A stretch of DNA of 25,930 nucleotides from NCBI GenBank assembly GCA_028280205.1, contig JANQME010000416.1, forward strand, positions 1 to 25,930. The letters run 5' to 3'. This DNA is from Longimicrobiales bacterium (lineage in GTDB: Bacteria; Gemmatimonadota; Gemmatimonadetes; Longimicrobiales; Gaopeijiaceae). Below the pieces are notes generated by a model, which saw only the letters and a program-made list of their open reading frames with translations, did no database searches and was not told the DNA's origin. The position numbers and the translations under genes were made by a program. This document shows positions 9,307 to 15,492 of this stretch, piece after piece (positions within the stretch are counted from its first letter, which is position 1; each line of letters begins with the position of its first letter).

Positions 9307-10365
9307 TCAGGGTACGAAGTCGTCGTCCTCCGACAGCGTACACGCGAAGGCCGCCAGCAGGTCGGCCGCCACGTCGAGATCCGCGAGCGACACCGTCTCG
9401 ACTGCGCTGTGCATGTACCGGTTGGGGATCTGCACGAGACCGGTCGCGACGCCGGCGCGGGTGATCTGCATCGGGTTGGCGTCGTTCGACGCGGCGCGCC
9501 CGAGCGCCGCTGTCTGGGAAGGGAGCCCCTTCTCGGCCGCGAGCGAGCGCAGCCGCTCGCCCACCCGGGGGTTGACGTTCGGGCCGCGCACGATGACCGG
9601 ACCCTCGCCCAGGCCGATCTCACCGCGCTGCCGCTTGTCGATCGTGGGGCAGTCGGTGGCATGGGTCACGTCCACCGCGATCCCCACCTGGGGATCGATG
9701 CCGAAGGCGGCGGTCCTCGCGCCGCGCAGGCCGATCTCCTCCTGCACGGTCGACGCTACCGCGAGCGAGCACGCCACACCTTCGGCGTTCGCTCGGCGGG
9801 CCGCCTCGAAGACGACCCAGACGCCCGTCCGGTTGTCCATCGCCGGTCCCGCGACCAGCCCGTTGCGCAGCTCCTGCATCCCGAGCTGTACGGTGACCGG
9901 ATCACCGATGCGCACCACGGTTTCGGCGTCCGCACGGTCGGCTGCGCCGATGTCGATCCACATGTCCTTCGGCTGCACGACGGTCTTCTTCTCGTCGTCG
10001 GTGAGCATGTGGATCGCCTTGCGCGAGATCACGCCCGCCACCGGCTCGTCGGAGGACCACACGTGCACCCGCTGGCCGACGAGCTGCTGCGGGTCCCACC
10101 CGCCCACAGTCTGGAAGTAGAGAAAGCCGAGGTCGTCGACGTGCGACACGACCATGCCGAGCTGGTCGCAGTGGCCGTCGAACATGAGTCGCACCGGCCG
10201 GCCCGGAGCCACCGTCGCGACGACGTTGCCGTGTGTGTCGGTCGACACCTCGTCCGCGAAGTCCGCGGCGAATTCGCGCACGACCTGCTGGACCGGTTGC
10301 TCGTAGCCGGATACGCCGGGGGCGCCGAGAAGTCGCTCGAGAAAGGTGCGGGCGTTGTCGTCCAA
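9307..10365 (-). CDS. M42 family metallo-aminopeptidase (glutamyl aminopeptidase/endoglucanase-like)
   Basis: 352 aa cytosolic di-metal peptidase of the M42 (TET aminopeptidase) family. Metal and catalytic motifs are complete: GHCDQLG (His65, Asp67), AMDNRTG (Asp177), VQEEIGLRG (Glu209/Glu210), DVTHATD (Asp232) and a late His in RYMHSAVETV (~309). The N-terminal FLERLLGAPGVSGYE is the usual family opening. I choose the TTG at 10365, which has GGAG 6 nt upstream and places the conserved opening a few residues in, as in the family. An in-frame ATG at 10443 would add 26 proline-rich residues and would run through the sigma-54 promoter at 10425-10440, so it is less likely. The gene is convergent with ppdK (50 nt apart) and divergent from the PEP-CTERM unit. 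Its peptide substrate cannot be read from sequence. Confidence 0.92.
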   Translation of the reverse strand: MDDNARTFLERLLGAPGVSGYEQPVQQVVREFAADFADEVSTDTHGNVVATVAPGRPVRLMFDGHCDQLGMVVSHVDDLGFLYFQTVGGWDPQQLVGQRVHVWSSDEPVAGVISRKAIHMLTDDEKKTVVQPKDMWIDIGAADRADAETVVRIGDPVTVQLGMQELRNGLVAGPAMDNRTGVWVVFEAARRANAEGVACSLAVASTVQEEIGLRGARTAAFGIDPQVGIAVDVTHATDCPTIDKRQRGEIGLGEGPVIVRGPNVNPRVGERLRSLAAEKGLPSQTAALGRAASNDANPMQITRAGVATGLVQIPNRYMHSAVETVSLADLDVAADLLAAFACTLSEDDDFVP

Positions 10366-10424
10366 GGGGGGCTCCGGGGTCAGGGGGGGCGGCGGTGGGG
10401 TGATCGGCAGAGAGTGCCTAGAGC

Positions 10425-10440
10425 CGGCACGCAGGTTGCA
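10425..10440 (+). promoter_or_regulatory. Sigma-54 (RpoN) promoter, -24/-12
   Basis: CGGCACGCAGGTTGCA matches the sigma-54 consensus TGGCACG-N4-TTGCA at every defined position except the first. The invariant GG (10426-10427) and GC (10438-10439) have the required 12-nt register. Transcription would start near 10451, giving a ~150-nt leader for the PEP-CTERM gene at 10601. PEP-CTERM genes are known in other bacteria to be under a dedicated RpoN-dependent regulator (PrsR/PrsK). It is the only site of this quality I noticed in the window. I could not identify an upstream activator site. Confidence 0.75.
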
Positions 10441-10511
10441 CATTGAGTAGGTGACAGTCGGAGCCGCAACGCGGTACTTCGGCCGGAAATCCTCGGAAAC
10501 ATTGGAGATCC

Positions 10512-10526
10512 GGCCCGGTCCGGGCC
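10512..10526. repeat. Perfect GC inverted repeat in the PEP-CTERM leader
   Basis: GGCCCGG-T-CCGGGCC, 7-bp perfect arms around a single base. It lies ~60 nt downstream of the predicted start of transcription and 74 nt before the start codon. With a 1-nt loop it is more plausible as a DNA-level dyad than as an RNA hairpin. No role can be assigned. Confidence 0.5.
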
Positions 10527-10585
10527 ACCGACCCCATGTCCCTCGAGTGCGGCACGAGAGCAAAAGAGTGATGCACACATACCAC

Positions 10586-10591
10586 AGGAGG
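10586..10591 (+). promoter_or_regulatory. Shine-Dalgarno AGGAGG of the PEP-CTERM gene
   Basis: A perfect AGGAGG, 9 nt before the ATG at 10601. It decides the start: the longer in-frame reading from upstream lacks any such site and would begin at about the predicted transcription start. Confidence 0.8.
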
Positions 10592-10600
10592 ACCCCGTCG

Positions 10601-10843
10601 ATGCAATTCAAGAGCTTTCTCGTCACGGCGCTCGCCATCGGCCTCGCGGCCCAGCCGGCCACGGATCGTAGCATGGCGAGTTCGGCCTCGGACCCCATGG
10701 CCGACGTTATCGTCGCCTCGGCCCCGGTCGCGGTCCCGGAGCCCGGCAGCGTCCTCCTGCTCGCGACCGGCCTCCTCGGGCTCGGCGCGGTGCGGCGTCG
10801 GAAAGAGCGGCGTCGGAAAGAAGAAGAGGACGGCGGCGTCTGA
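10601..10843 (+). CDS. PEP-CTERM sorting-signal miniprotein
   Basis: 80 aa. It consists almost only of targeting signals: a Sec signal peptide (MQFKSFLVTALAIGLAA, cleavage before Gln18), a ~27-residue low-complexity passenger rich in Ala, Ser and Asp, and a textbook PEP-CTERM tail. The tail comprises VPEP (45-48), a hydrophobic segment (SVLLLATGLLGLGAV, 50-64) and a basic cluster RRRKERRRKE. PEP-CTERM tails are recognised by exosortase (EpsH-type), which cleaves near the PEP motif; most known substrates are much larger. No exosortase gene is in the window. After the basic cluster there is an unusual acidic end (EEEDGGV). The basic cluster is duplicated by a 15-bp tandem repeat. The gene stands alone between a sigma-54 promoter and an intrinsic terminator. 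It could be a functional secreted peptide or a remnant left by an internal deletion; the intact expression signals favour function. Confidence 0.88.
   Translation: MQFKSFLVTALAIGLAAQPATDRSMASSASDPMADVIVASAPVAVPEPGSVLLLATGLLGLGAVRRRKERRRKEEEDGGV
10792..10821 (+). repeat. 15-bp perfect in-frame tandem duplication
   Basis: GCGGCGTCGGAAAGA occurs twice head to tail (10792-10806 and 10807-10821) inside the PEP-CTERM gene. It doubles the RRRKE basic anchor without shifting the frame, as replication slippage would produce. Confidence 0.9.
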
Positions 10844-10869
10844 GATCCCCCCAACTCAGGTCGCCTTTC

Positions 10870-10903
10870 GCGGGTCCGGCTTCGGCCGGGCCCGCTTTCT
10901 TTT
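10870..10903 (+). terminator. Intrinsic terminator after the PEP-CTERM gene
   Basis: An 11-bp stem (GCGGGTCCGGC / GCCGGGCCCGC, one G-T pair) is closed by a TTCG tetraloop at 10881-10884 and followed by TTTCTTTT. It lies 26 nt after the stop codon. The T-tract is only on the plus strand, so it serves the PEP-CTERM gene and not the convergent gene ending at 10935. Confidence 0.9.
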
Positions 10904-10922
10904 CGGCTCCGTTTCGGCTCCG
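10901..10922. repeat. 11-bp direct tandem repeat
   Basis: TTTCGGCTCCG occurs twice in tandem (10901-10911, 10912-10922), starting within the T-tract of the terminator. It is probably a simple duplication; no function seen. Confidence 0.6.
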
Positions 10923-10934
10923 TTCGCCGCCGGC

Positions 10935-11423
10935 TCAGTTCGCCGCGGTCCACTCCTCCAGAAAGCTCTCCGCACACTGCTCGCCGAGCGTGAACATCAG
11001 GTGGAGCTGCCGAGTGGTGAAGCTCCCGACCCAGCTCCGGATCCACGTGATCACCCGGGCTCCGTCCAGGCCGGGCGCTTCGAGCTGCGTGCGCAGCGAG
11101 TAGATGATCAGGCCCGTGTCGTAGAAGGTGTCGACGTGGCATGCGATCGTGACGGCGGCTCCGTCCAGCACGCGGGGGGCCGGGTCGGCCGAAGCGAGCG
11201 CCTCCCGGAATCCGGCGCGGAGCGCCTCGAGGAATTGGCCCTCGGTCGCACCCCCGGCGTCCATCGTGATCGCCGCGTCCCACGCGGCCTCGACCCGAGT
11301 GTCGACTTCTTCCACACCGGCCAGCCGTTCGATTTCGTGCAGCGCCTGAGCGCGTGCCGCCCGCGGCGTGAGGATGCCCAGCCCCGCCAGCGAAGCGACC
11401 AGGAGGACGCGCGCGCTGTGCAC
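10935..11423 (-). CDS. Short exported protein of unknown function
   Basis: 162 aa from the GTG at 11423. This start gives a normal 25-residue Sec signal (MHSARVLLVASLAGLGILTPRAARA|Q); another GTG at 11465 in the same frame would add 14 His/Pro-rich residues. Neither start has a visible Shine-Dalgarno. The mature part (~137 aa) is predicted to be mixed helix/strand, with two cysteines (IACHVDTF and GEQCAESF) that could pair in the periplasm, and a central DTGLIIYSLRTQLEAPG stretch that reads like a beta hairpin. I recognise no family. The size and layout resemble small exported proteins of the same kind in Gemmatimonadota, but that is an impression. It is convergent with the PEP-CTERM gene and divergent from the phosphoesterase. 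Confidence 0.75.
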   Translation of the reverse strand: MHSARVLLVASLAGLGILTPRAARAQALHEIERLAGVEEVDTRVEAAWDAAITMDAGGATEGQFLEALRAGFREALASADPAPRVLDGAAVTIACHVDTFYDTGLIIYSLRTQLEAPGLDGARVITWIRSWVGSFTTRQLHLMFTLGEQCAESFLEEWTAAN

Positions 11424-11616
11424 GGAGTGGTGGGGAAGCGCGGAGTGTCGAGGTGATACGAACACGTGGGGCGAGGTGCGCGGAAGCGACGCGTGCAGTA
11501 CGCCTGCTCCGGGAGCGGGTTCCTGAGCGCTGGTACAGAACCGTTACCCTCGGCGCGGTGCGCCGGGGCGGGGCGGGTCCGACCGTAGGCGGACGACCGA
11601 ACGTCCAGGAGGTGGG

Positions 11617-13173
11617 ATGCGACGCGCCCTCGATCGACGCTCCTTTCTGCGCACGGTGGCGGGACTTTCCGCCACGACCGTGCTCACGCCCGAGCACGTG
11701 CTGGCCGACCCGTACCGTCCCTGGCGGCGGCTCGTCCTGGGTGCCGACCCTGTCCGCATCCGCGGGCGCGTGCTCGCCGCAGGCCGGGGGGTGGCCGGCG
11801 TTCGCATCTCCGACGGGCTGAACGTGGCCCGCACGGACGCCGAGGGCCGCTACGAGATCGTCACCGACTCGTCGCGGTCCCTCGTCTCCTGCTCCACGCC
11901 GGCCGGCTACCGCATCGGGCAGAACCCGACCGGCACGGCGCGCTTCTACGAGGAGGTGCGCCCCGGCTCGAACGGCGAGGCGGAGCACGTCTTCCATCTG
12001 GAGCGCATGGCCGCCTCGGACGACGAGCACGCGATGCTGCTCCTGCCCGACGTACAGACGCAGAGCATGTGGGAGATGGAGCGCTTCCACGAGCAGTCCG
12101 TCCCCGACGTGCAGGAAACGGTCCGACGGCTCGGCGACACGCACGCCTTCGGCGTCGCGTGCGGCGACATCATGTTCGACGACCTCTCGCTCTACCCGGA
12201 GTACGAGCGGGCGGTCGAGCGCATGGGGATCCCGTTCTTCCAGGTCGTGGGCAACCACGACCTCGACTTCGAGGGGGAGAGCGACGAGGAGACGACCGCG
12301 ACCTTCACCCGTCACTTCGGGCCGCGCTACTACTCGTTCGATCGAGGTGCCGTCCGCTACGTGGTGCTGGACGACGTCTTCTACCACGGCACCGGATACA
12401 TCGGCTACCTGCAGGACGAGCAGCTCCGCTGGCTGAGGGCCGACCTCGAGGATCTGGAGCCGGGCGCGCCGGTGATCGTCGCGCTGCACATCCCCGTGCA
12501 GGGCACGCGCTACACCCGCGAGCAGATGGAGCGGCCGACGCTCGGAGGCTCGATGACGAACCGGGACGCGCTGTACCGCATCCTGGAGCCGTACCGGGCG
12601 CACGTCCTGAGCGGCCACACGCACGAGAACGACCACAACCGTCAGGGCGGAGTGCACGAGCACGTGAGCGGCACCGTCTGCGGCGCCTGGTGGAGTGGCC
12701 CGATCTGCGGAGACGGCACGCCGAACGGATACAGCGTCTACGAAGTGCGCGGCGAAGAGATTCGCTGGCGCTACAAGTCCACGGGGAAGGACGTGCACCA
12801 CCAGATGCGCGCCTACCTGCCGGGCGTCGATCCGCGAGCGCCGCAGGAGCTCATCGCGAACGTCTGGGACGCCGACGACGGCTGGACGGTGGACTGGTAC
12901 GAGGACGGTCAGCGTCGGGGTCGGATGGCCCGACGGCTCGGGTACGATCCGGCCAGCCGAGCGATCCACGCGGGCGAGGACATGCCGCCCCGGCGGGCGT
13001 GGGTCGATCCGTATCCGCGCTTCCTCTACTACGCCCCGGCGTCTCCGGGCGCGCGGGAGATCCGGGTCGAGGCGACCGATCGCTTCGGTCGGAAGTACGT
13101 GGGGGTCGCCGGGCCCGTGCCGACGGAGATCCAGGCCTGGGATCGGGAGGACGGGGCGAGCGCGGGCGGGTAG
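11617..13173 (+). CDS. Tat-exported calcineurin-like phosphoesterase
   Basis: 518 aa. The ATG at 11617 has a perfect AGGAGG (11607-11612) 4 nt upstream. A twin-arginine signal (D-R-R-S-F-L, Arg7-Arg8) points to Tat export, with a likely V-L-A|D cleavage near residue 30. Three regions follow. The first is an N-terminal Ig-like MetallophosN-type segment (~45-115: GRGVAGVRISDGLNVARTD, TPAGYRI). The second is the di-metal phosphoesterase core, with PDVQ (Asp145, Gln147), GD (Asp184), GNHD (Asn213-Asp215), LHIP (His291) and GHTH (His334, His336). The third is a MetallophosC-type domain (~385-505: MRAYLPGVDPR, ANVWDADDGW). The first block is D-x-Q rather than the classical D-x-H, a variant I believe occurs in this subfamily. 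The substrate is unknown; it is likely an extracytoplasmic phosphate ester. It is transcribed alone. Confidence 0.9.
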   Translation: MRRALDRRSFLRTVAGLSATTVLTPEHVLADPYRPWRRLVLGADPVRIRGRVLAAGRGVAGVRISDGLNVARTDAEGRYEIVTDSSRSLVSCSTPAGYRIGQNPTGTARFYEEVRPGSNGEAEHVFHLERMAASDDEHAMLLLPDVQTQSMWEMERFHEQSVPDVQETVRRLGDTHAFGVACGDIMFDDLSLYPEYERAVERMGIPFFQVVGNHDLDFEGESDEETTATFTRHFGPRYYSFDRGAVRYVVLDDVFYHGTGYIGYLQDEQLRWLRADLEDLEPGAPVIVALHIPVQGTRYTREQMERPTLGGSMTNRDALYRILEPYRAHVLSGHTHENDHNRQGGVHEHVSGTVCGAWWSGPICGDGTPNGYSVYEVRGEEIRWRYKSTGKDVHHQMRAYLPGVDPRAPQELIANVWDADDGWTVDWYEDGQRRGRMARRLGYDPASRAIHAGEDMPPRRAWVDPYPRFLYYAPASPGAREIRVEATDRFGRKYVGVAGPVPTEIQAWDREDGASAGG

Positions 13174-13223
13174 CCCGCGCGGAGGGTCAGCGGGGCAGGT
13201 CGTCCGTAAGGACGGGTGGGACG

Positions 13224-15014
13224 TCAGCGGGGATCCACGAGGATCGGTCGGCTGATCGTCAGGGGCTCCCGGCCGGCGAGCTCGAGGCGCAGGTGCAGCG
13301 TGTACTCACCCGGGTCGACGTCCGGAAGCTCGATCTCGATGGAGCGGAACACCGCCTGTTCCTCCTCCGGCCCGGTATCGTCGAAGGTGATATCGACGTT
13401 CCGGTCGGGCTCGATCACGCCGAGGAAGTCGCCGACTCGCGTCATGAATCCGGGCCGTCCCTCGCTGAATCCGAGCGTCACCCGTACCGGCTCGAGCACC
13501 CCCAGGCCGTAGACCTCCCAGAGCACGGGAAGGCGCTCTCCCGGGTGGACCCGGATTCCCGGTCGGAGATGGGGGAGCGCGTCCGCGAGGGAGTCGGGCA
13601 GAGGGGAATTCTCCTTCAGGATCATGAGGTCGGAGACGTCGACCATCCCGTGGATCAACGGCTCCTGGACCACGCCCTGGCGGGCTCGCCACGCGCGGCG
13701 GCCGACGGCGTCGAAGACCTCGAGGCCGCTCACGTACCGTCCGGGGCGGCTCTCGATCGTCAGCACGCCTTCCGGCGCCCGGCCCCGCACCCCCTCCGGC
13801 TCGCGCGCCCCGTCTTCGTCGACCAGGAAGAGGCCGGCGGAGATGGGGTCGGATACCCCCGAGGGCCCCCACGCGGGCGCGAAGCCGCCGGGGGCCTCGT
13901 CCGACGGCACCGTCGGCCGATACGCCCCCACGACGAGCATGCGATCTCCGCGACGGAATCGGCCCACCTGCGTCTCCAGGCCGCGCATCTCGGGGGCGTA
14001 CGGCGGCGCGTACCAGGTGCGAGCCTCCCGCGGAGCCGTGATCCAGCTCTCGGCCGGAATGTCCGAGGGCGACTCGAGGAAGTCCTCGGGGAAGAGATAC
14101 CCCCGGCTCTTCGGGTGATGGAATCCGATCATCCGACGCGTGTCACCGAAGCCGTTGCGCATCATCCGCGACGGATCGTGCGTGCGCCCGTAGCCGGTGT
14201 TCATGCCGTACCGGATCAGCGTCTCTTCGAGATCTTCGCCCCACTCCATCCCCAGCGGATCGACCGCGTCGCGCCGGTTGGTCGCTTCGACCCGACGGGC
14301 GAAGTGGTCGGTGAGTCGGTCGTTACCGAGGAAGAGGAAGAGCGGGTCCGAGAGCCTCCAGAAGCGCGCGACGAGGGCCTCGCGCTCCTCGGCGGAGGCG
14401 TCCTCGAGGACCTCCCGGGTGTCGCCGGATACGATGTAGGACGGCACGGTCCATTCGATGCGAACGTCGTCCGGCATCGAGCCGACCGCGCGGCGGAACG
14501 CCTGTTCGGCCTCGACGTACGAGCCGCGTTTGTGGAGCACGTACCCGTGCAGCGCTGCGCACCACCACACCTCGTCGATTCCGCACGCCTGCGCCACGCG
14601 CGCCGCCTCGCGGACGTCCCCGTTCTCCACGAGGTAGTGCACCCACTGACCGAGGATCCAGCCGTGCGGAGCTTCCTCGAACCCTCGCGACAGCGCCCGG
14701 ATCAGCTCGACGCGAGCCTGCCGGACCTGCCGGAGCTCGCCGGGGAACTCCTGCTCCGCCTCCTCGCCGAACCAGATGCAGATGCGGCCGATCCGCTCGT
14801 CGCACCCGTGCGCGGTCTCGCGCTGCACCGGTGTGTTCCGCTCTCGATACCGCTCGAACTCGGCCTGTAGCTCGTGGAGCGGTTCCAGCGTGGCTTCCGG
14901 GTCCGCCTGCCGGGTTGCCGCGTCCGCCTGCCAGGCCTCCGCGCCCGACGGCGATGCCAGGAGGACGAGCGCCGCGAGCAGCGCCGTGGGCGTGGGGTGG
15001 GGCGGGGGACGCAT
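13224..15014 (-). CDS. Exported TPR/GWxTD-like protein, function unknown
   Basis: 596 aa from the ATG at 15014, with a Sec signal (proline-rich n-region, LLAALVLLA core, A-E-A|W at 27-28). The mature N-terminus has paired cysteines (HGCDERIGRICIWF) followed by helical repeats resembling tetratricopeptides (about residues 100-175, including WILGQWVHYLVENGDVREAA and VWWCAALHGYVLHKRG). A region at about 215-275 (FWRLSDPLF, DHFARRVEATNRRD, MEWGED with Trp258, EETLIRYG) follows the order of the GWxTD domain, with the W-G-x-D replacing G-W-x-T-D. The C-terminal half is beta-rich. Proteins of this build are frequent and lineage-restricted in Gemmatimonadota and relatives, which supports the assignment of the host. 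No enzymatic motif was found. It is divergent from the XRE gene, 151 nt apart. Confidence 0.82.
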   Translation of the reverse strand: MRPPPHPTPTALLAALVLLASPSGAEAWQADAATRQADPEATLEPLHELQAEFERYRERNTPVQRETAHGCDERIGRICIWFGEEAEQEFPGELRQVRQARVELIRALSRGFEEAPHGWILGQWVHYLVENGDVREAARVAQACGIDEVWWCAALHGYVLHKRGSYVEAEQAFRRAVGSMPDDVRIEWTVPSYIVSGDTREVLEDASAEEREALVARFWRLSDPLFLFLGNDRLTDHFARRVEATNRRDAVDPLGMEWGEDLEETLIRYGMNTGYGRTHDPSRMMRNGFGDTRRMIGFHHPKSRGYLFPEDFLESPSDIPAESWITAPREARTWYAPPYAPEMRGLETQVGRFRRGDRMLVVGAYRPTVPSDEAPGGFAPAWGPSGVSDPISAGLFLVDEDGAREPEGVRGRAPEGVLTIESRPGRYVSGLEVFDAVGRRAWRARQGVVQEPLIHGMVDVSDLMILKENSPLPDSLADALPHLRPGIRVHPGERLPVLWEVYGLGVLEPVRVTLGFSEGRPGFMTRVGDFLGVIEPDRNVDITFDDTGPEEEQAVFRSIEIELPDVDPGEYTLHLRLELAGREPLTISRPILVDPR

Positions 15015-15063
15015 GCGGTCGAGGGGCGGAGGGTGGCTTCCTGGCCGTGTGACGAAGCAGGAG

Positions 15064-15113
15064 CGCGATCCTGCACATCGAGGGACGCGGCAGTACCGCG
15101 ATCGTGCACACCG
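15064..15113. repeat. Imperfect 17-bp direct repeat upstream of divergent genes
   Basis: CGCGATCCTGCACATCG (15064-15080) and CGCGATCGTGCACACCG (15097-15113) agree at 15 of 17 positions and start 33 nt apart, about three helical turns. They lie between the start of the TPR/GWxTD-like gene and the XRE operator. They may be regulator sites; this is unproven. Confidence 0.4.
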
Positions 15114-15136
15114 GGGCGGGAAGAGTACGTCTCGCA

Positions 15137-15162
15137 CTATGATAGCTGATTCGCTATCATAG
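15137..15162. promoter_or_regulatory. Perfect inverted repeat, probable XRE operator
   Basis: CTATGATAGC-TGATTC-GCTATCATAG: 10-bp perfect arms with a 6-nt spacer, ending 3 nt before the ATG of the XRE gene. It is strikingly AT-rich for this genome. Each arm contains TATGAT, a good -10 hexamer, one facing each way, so binding would block transcription of the cassette and perhaps of the divergent gene. No matching -35 is visible. Autoregulation by the adjacent XRE protein is inferred from the usual behaviour of such pairs. Confidence 0.8.
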
Positions 15163-15165
15163 GTA

Positions 15166-15492
15166 ATGGACACGTCGCTCGATCCCGGGGGCCTGCTGCG
15201 GGCCGCGCGCCATCGGGCGGGGCTGAGCCAGCGCGCGTTGGCGCAGCGCGCCGGTACCGCGCAGTCCGTCGTCGCCCGAATCGAGAGCGGCGCGTCGGAT
15301 CCGTCCAGCAGGACGCTGAAGCGGCTGCTCGAAGCGGCTGGAGCCGAGCTCCACTGCTCACTCGTCGATCGCCCCGTCGTCGACTCCCACATGCTCGACG
15401 ACGTGGAGCGAGTCTTGGCGCTGAGCCCCGAGGAGCGACTGGTCGAGGTCGCGCGCGTCGACCACCTGCTCCGGTCCGCGCGCCGTGCCTGA
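15166..15492 (+). CDS. XRE-family helix-turn-helix regulator (antitoxin-like)
   Basis: 108 aa. The N-terminal half (about residues 9-62) is a canonical XRE/Cro-C1 helix-turn-helix: LLRAARHRAGLSQRALAQRA, then TAQSVVARIESG, then DPSSRTLKRLLEAAGAEL. The rest is a short helical tail (HMLDDVERVLALSPEERLVEVARVDHLL) that may dimerise or contact the partner protein. The ATG at 15166 comes 3 nt after a perfect inverted repeat, leaving little room for a ribosome site; the transcript may have a very short leader. Its last 8 nt overlap the start of the next gene (15485-15492), so the two are translationally coupled. This order (regulator first, nucleotidyltransferase-like protein second) recalls toxin-antitoxin pairs, but activity is not shown by sequence. 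Confidence 0.9.
   Translation: MDTSLDPGGLLRAARHRAGLSQRALAQRAGTAQSVVARIESGASDPSSRTLKRLLEAAGAELHCSLVDRPVVDSHMLDDVERVLALSPEERLVEVARVDHLLRSARRA

Noticed and set aside
13201..13214. Hairpin CGTCC-GTAA-GGACG after the phosphoesterase gene
   Set aside because: Five base pairs and no T-tract; too weak to call a terminator.
12069..14870. Long plus-strand open frame overlapping the phosphoesterase and running antisense through the TPR/GWxTD-like gene
   Set aside because: Arg/Gly/Ala-rich low-complexity translation; both overlapped genes have signal peptides and family motifs in their own frames.
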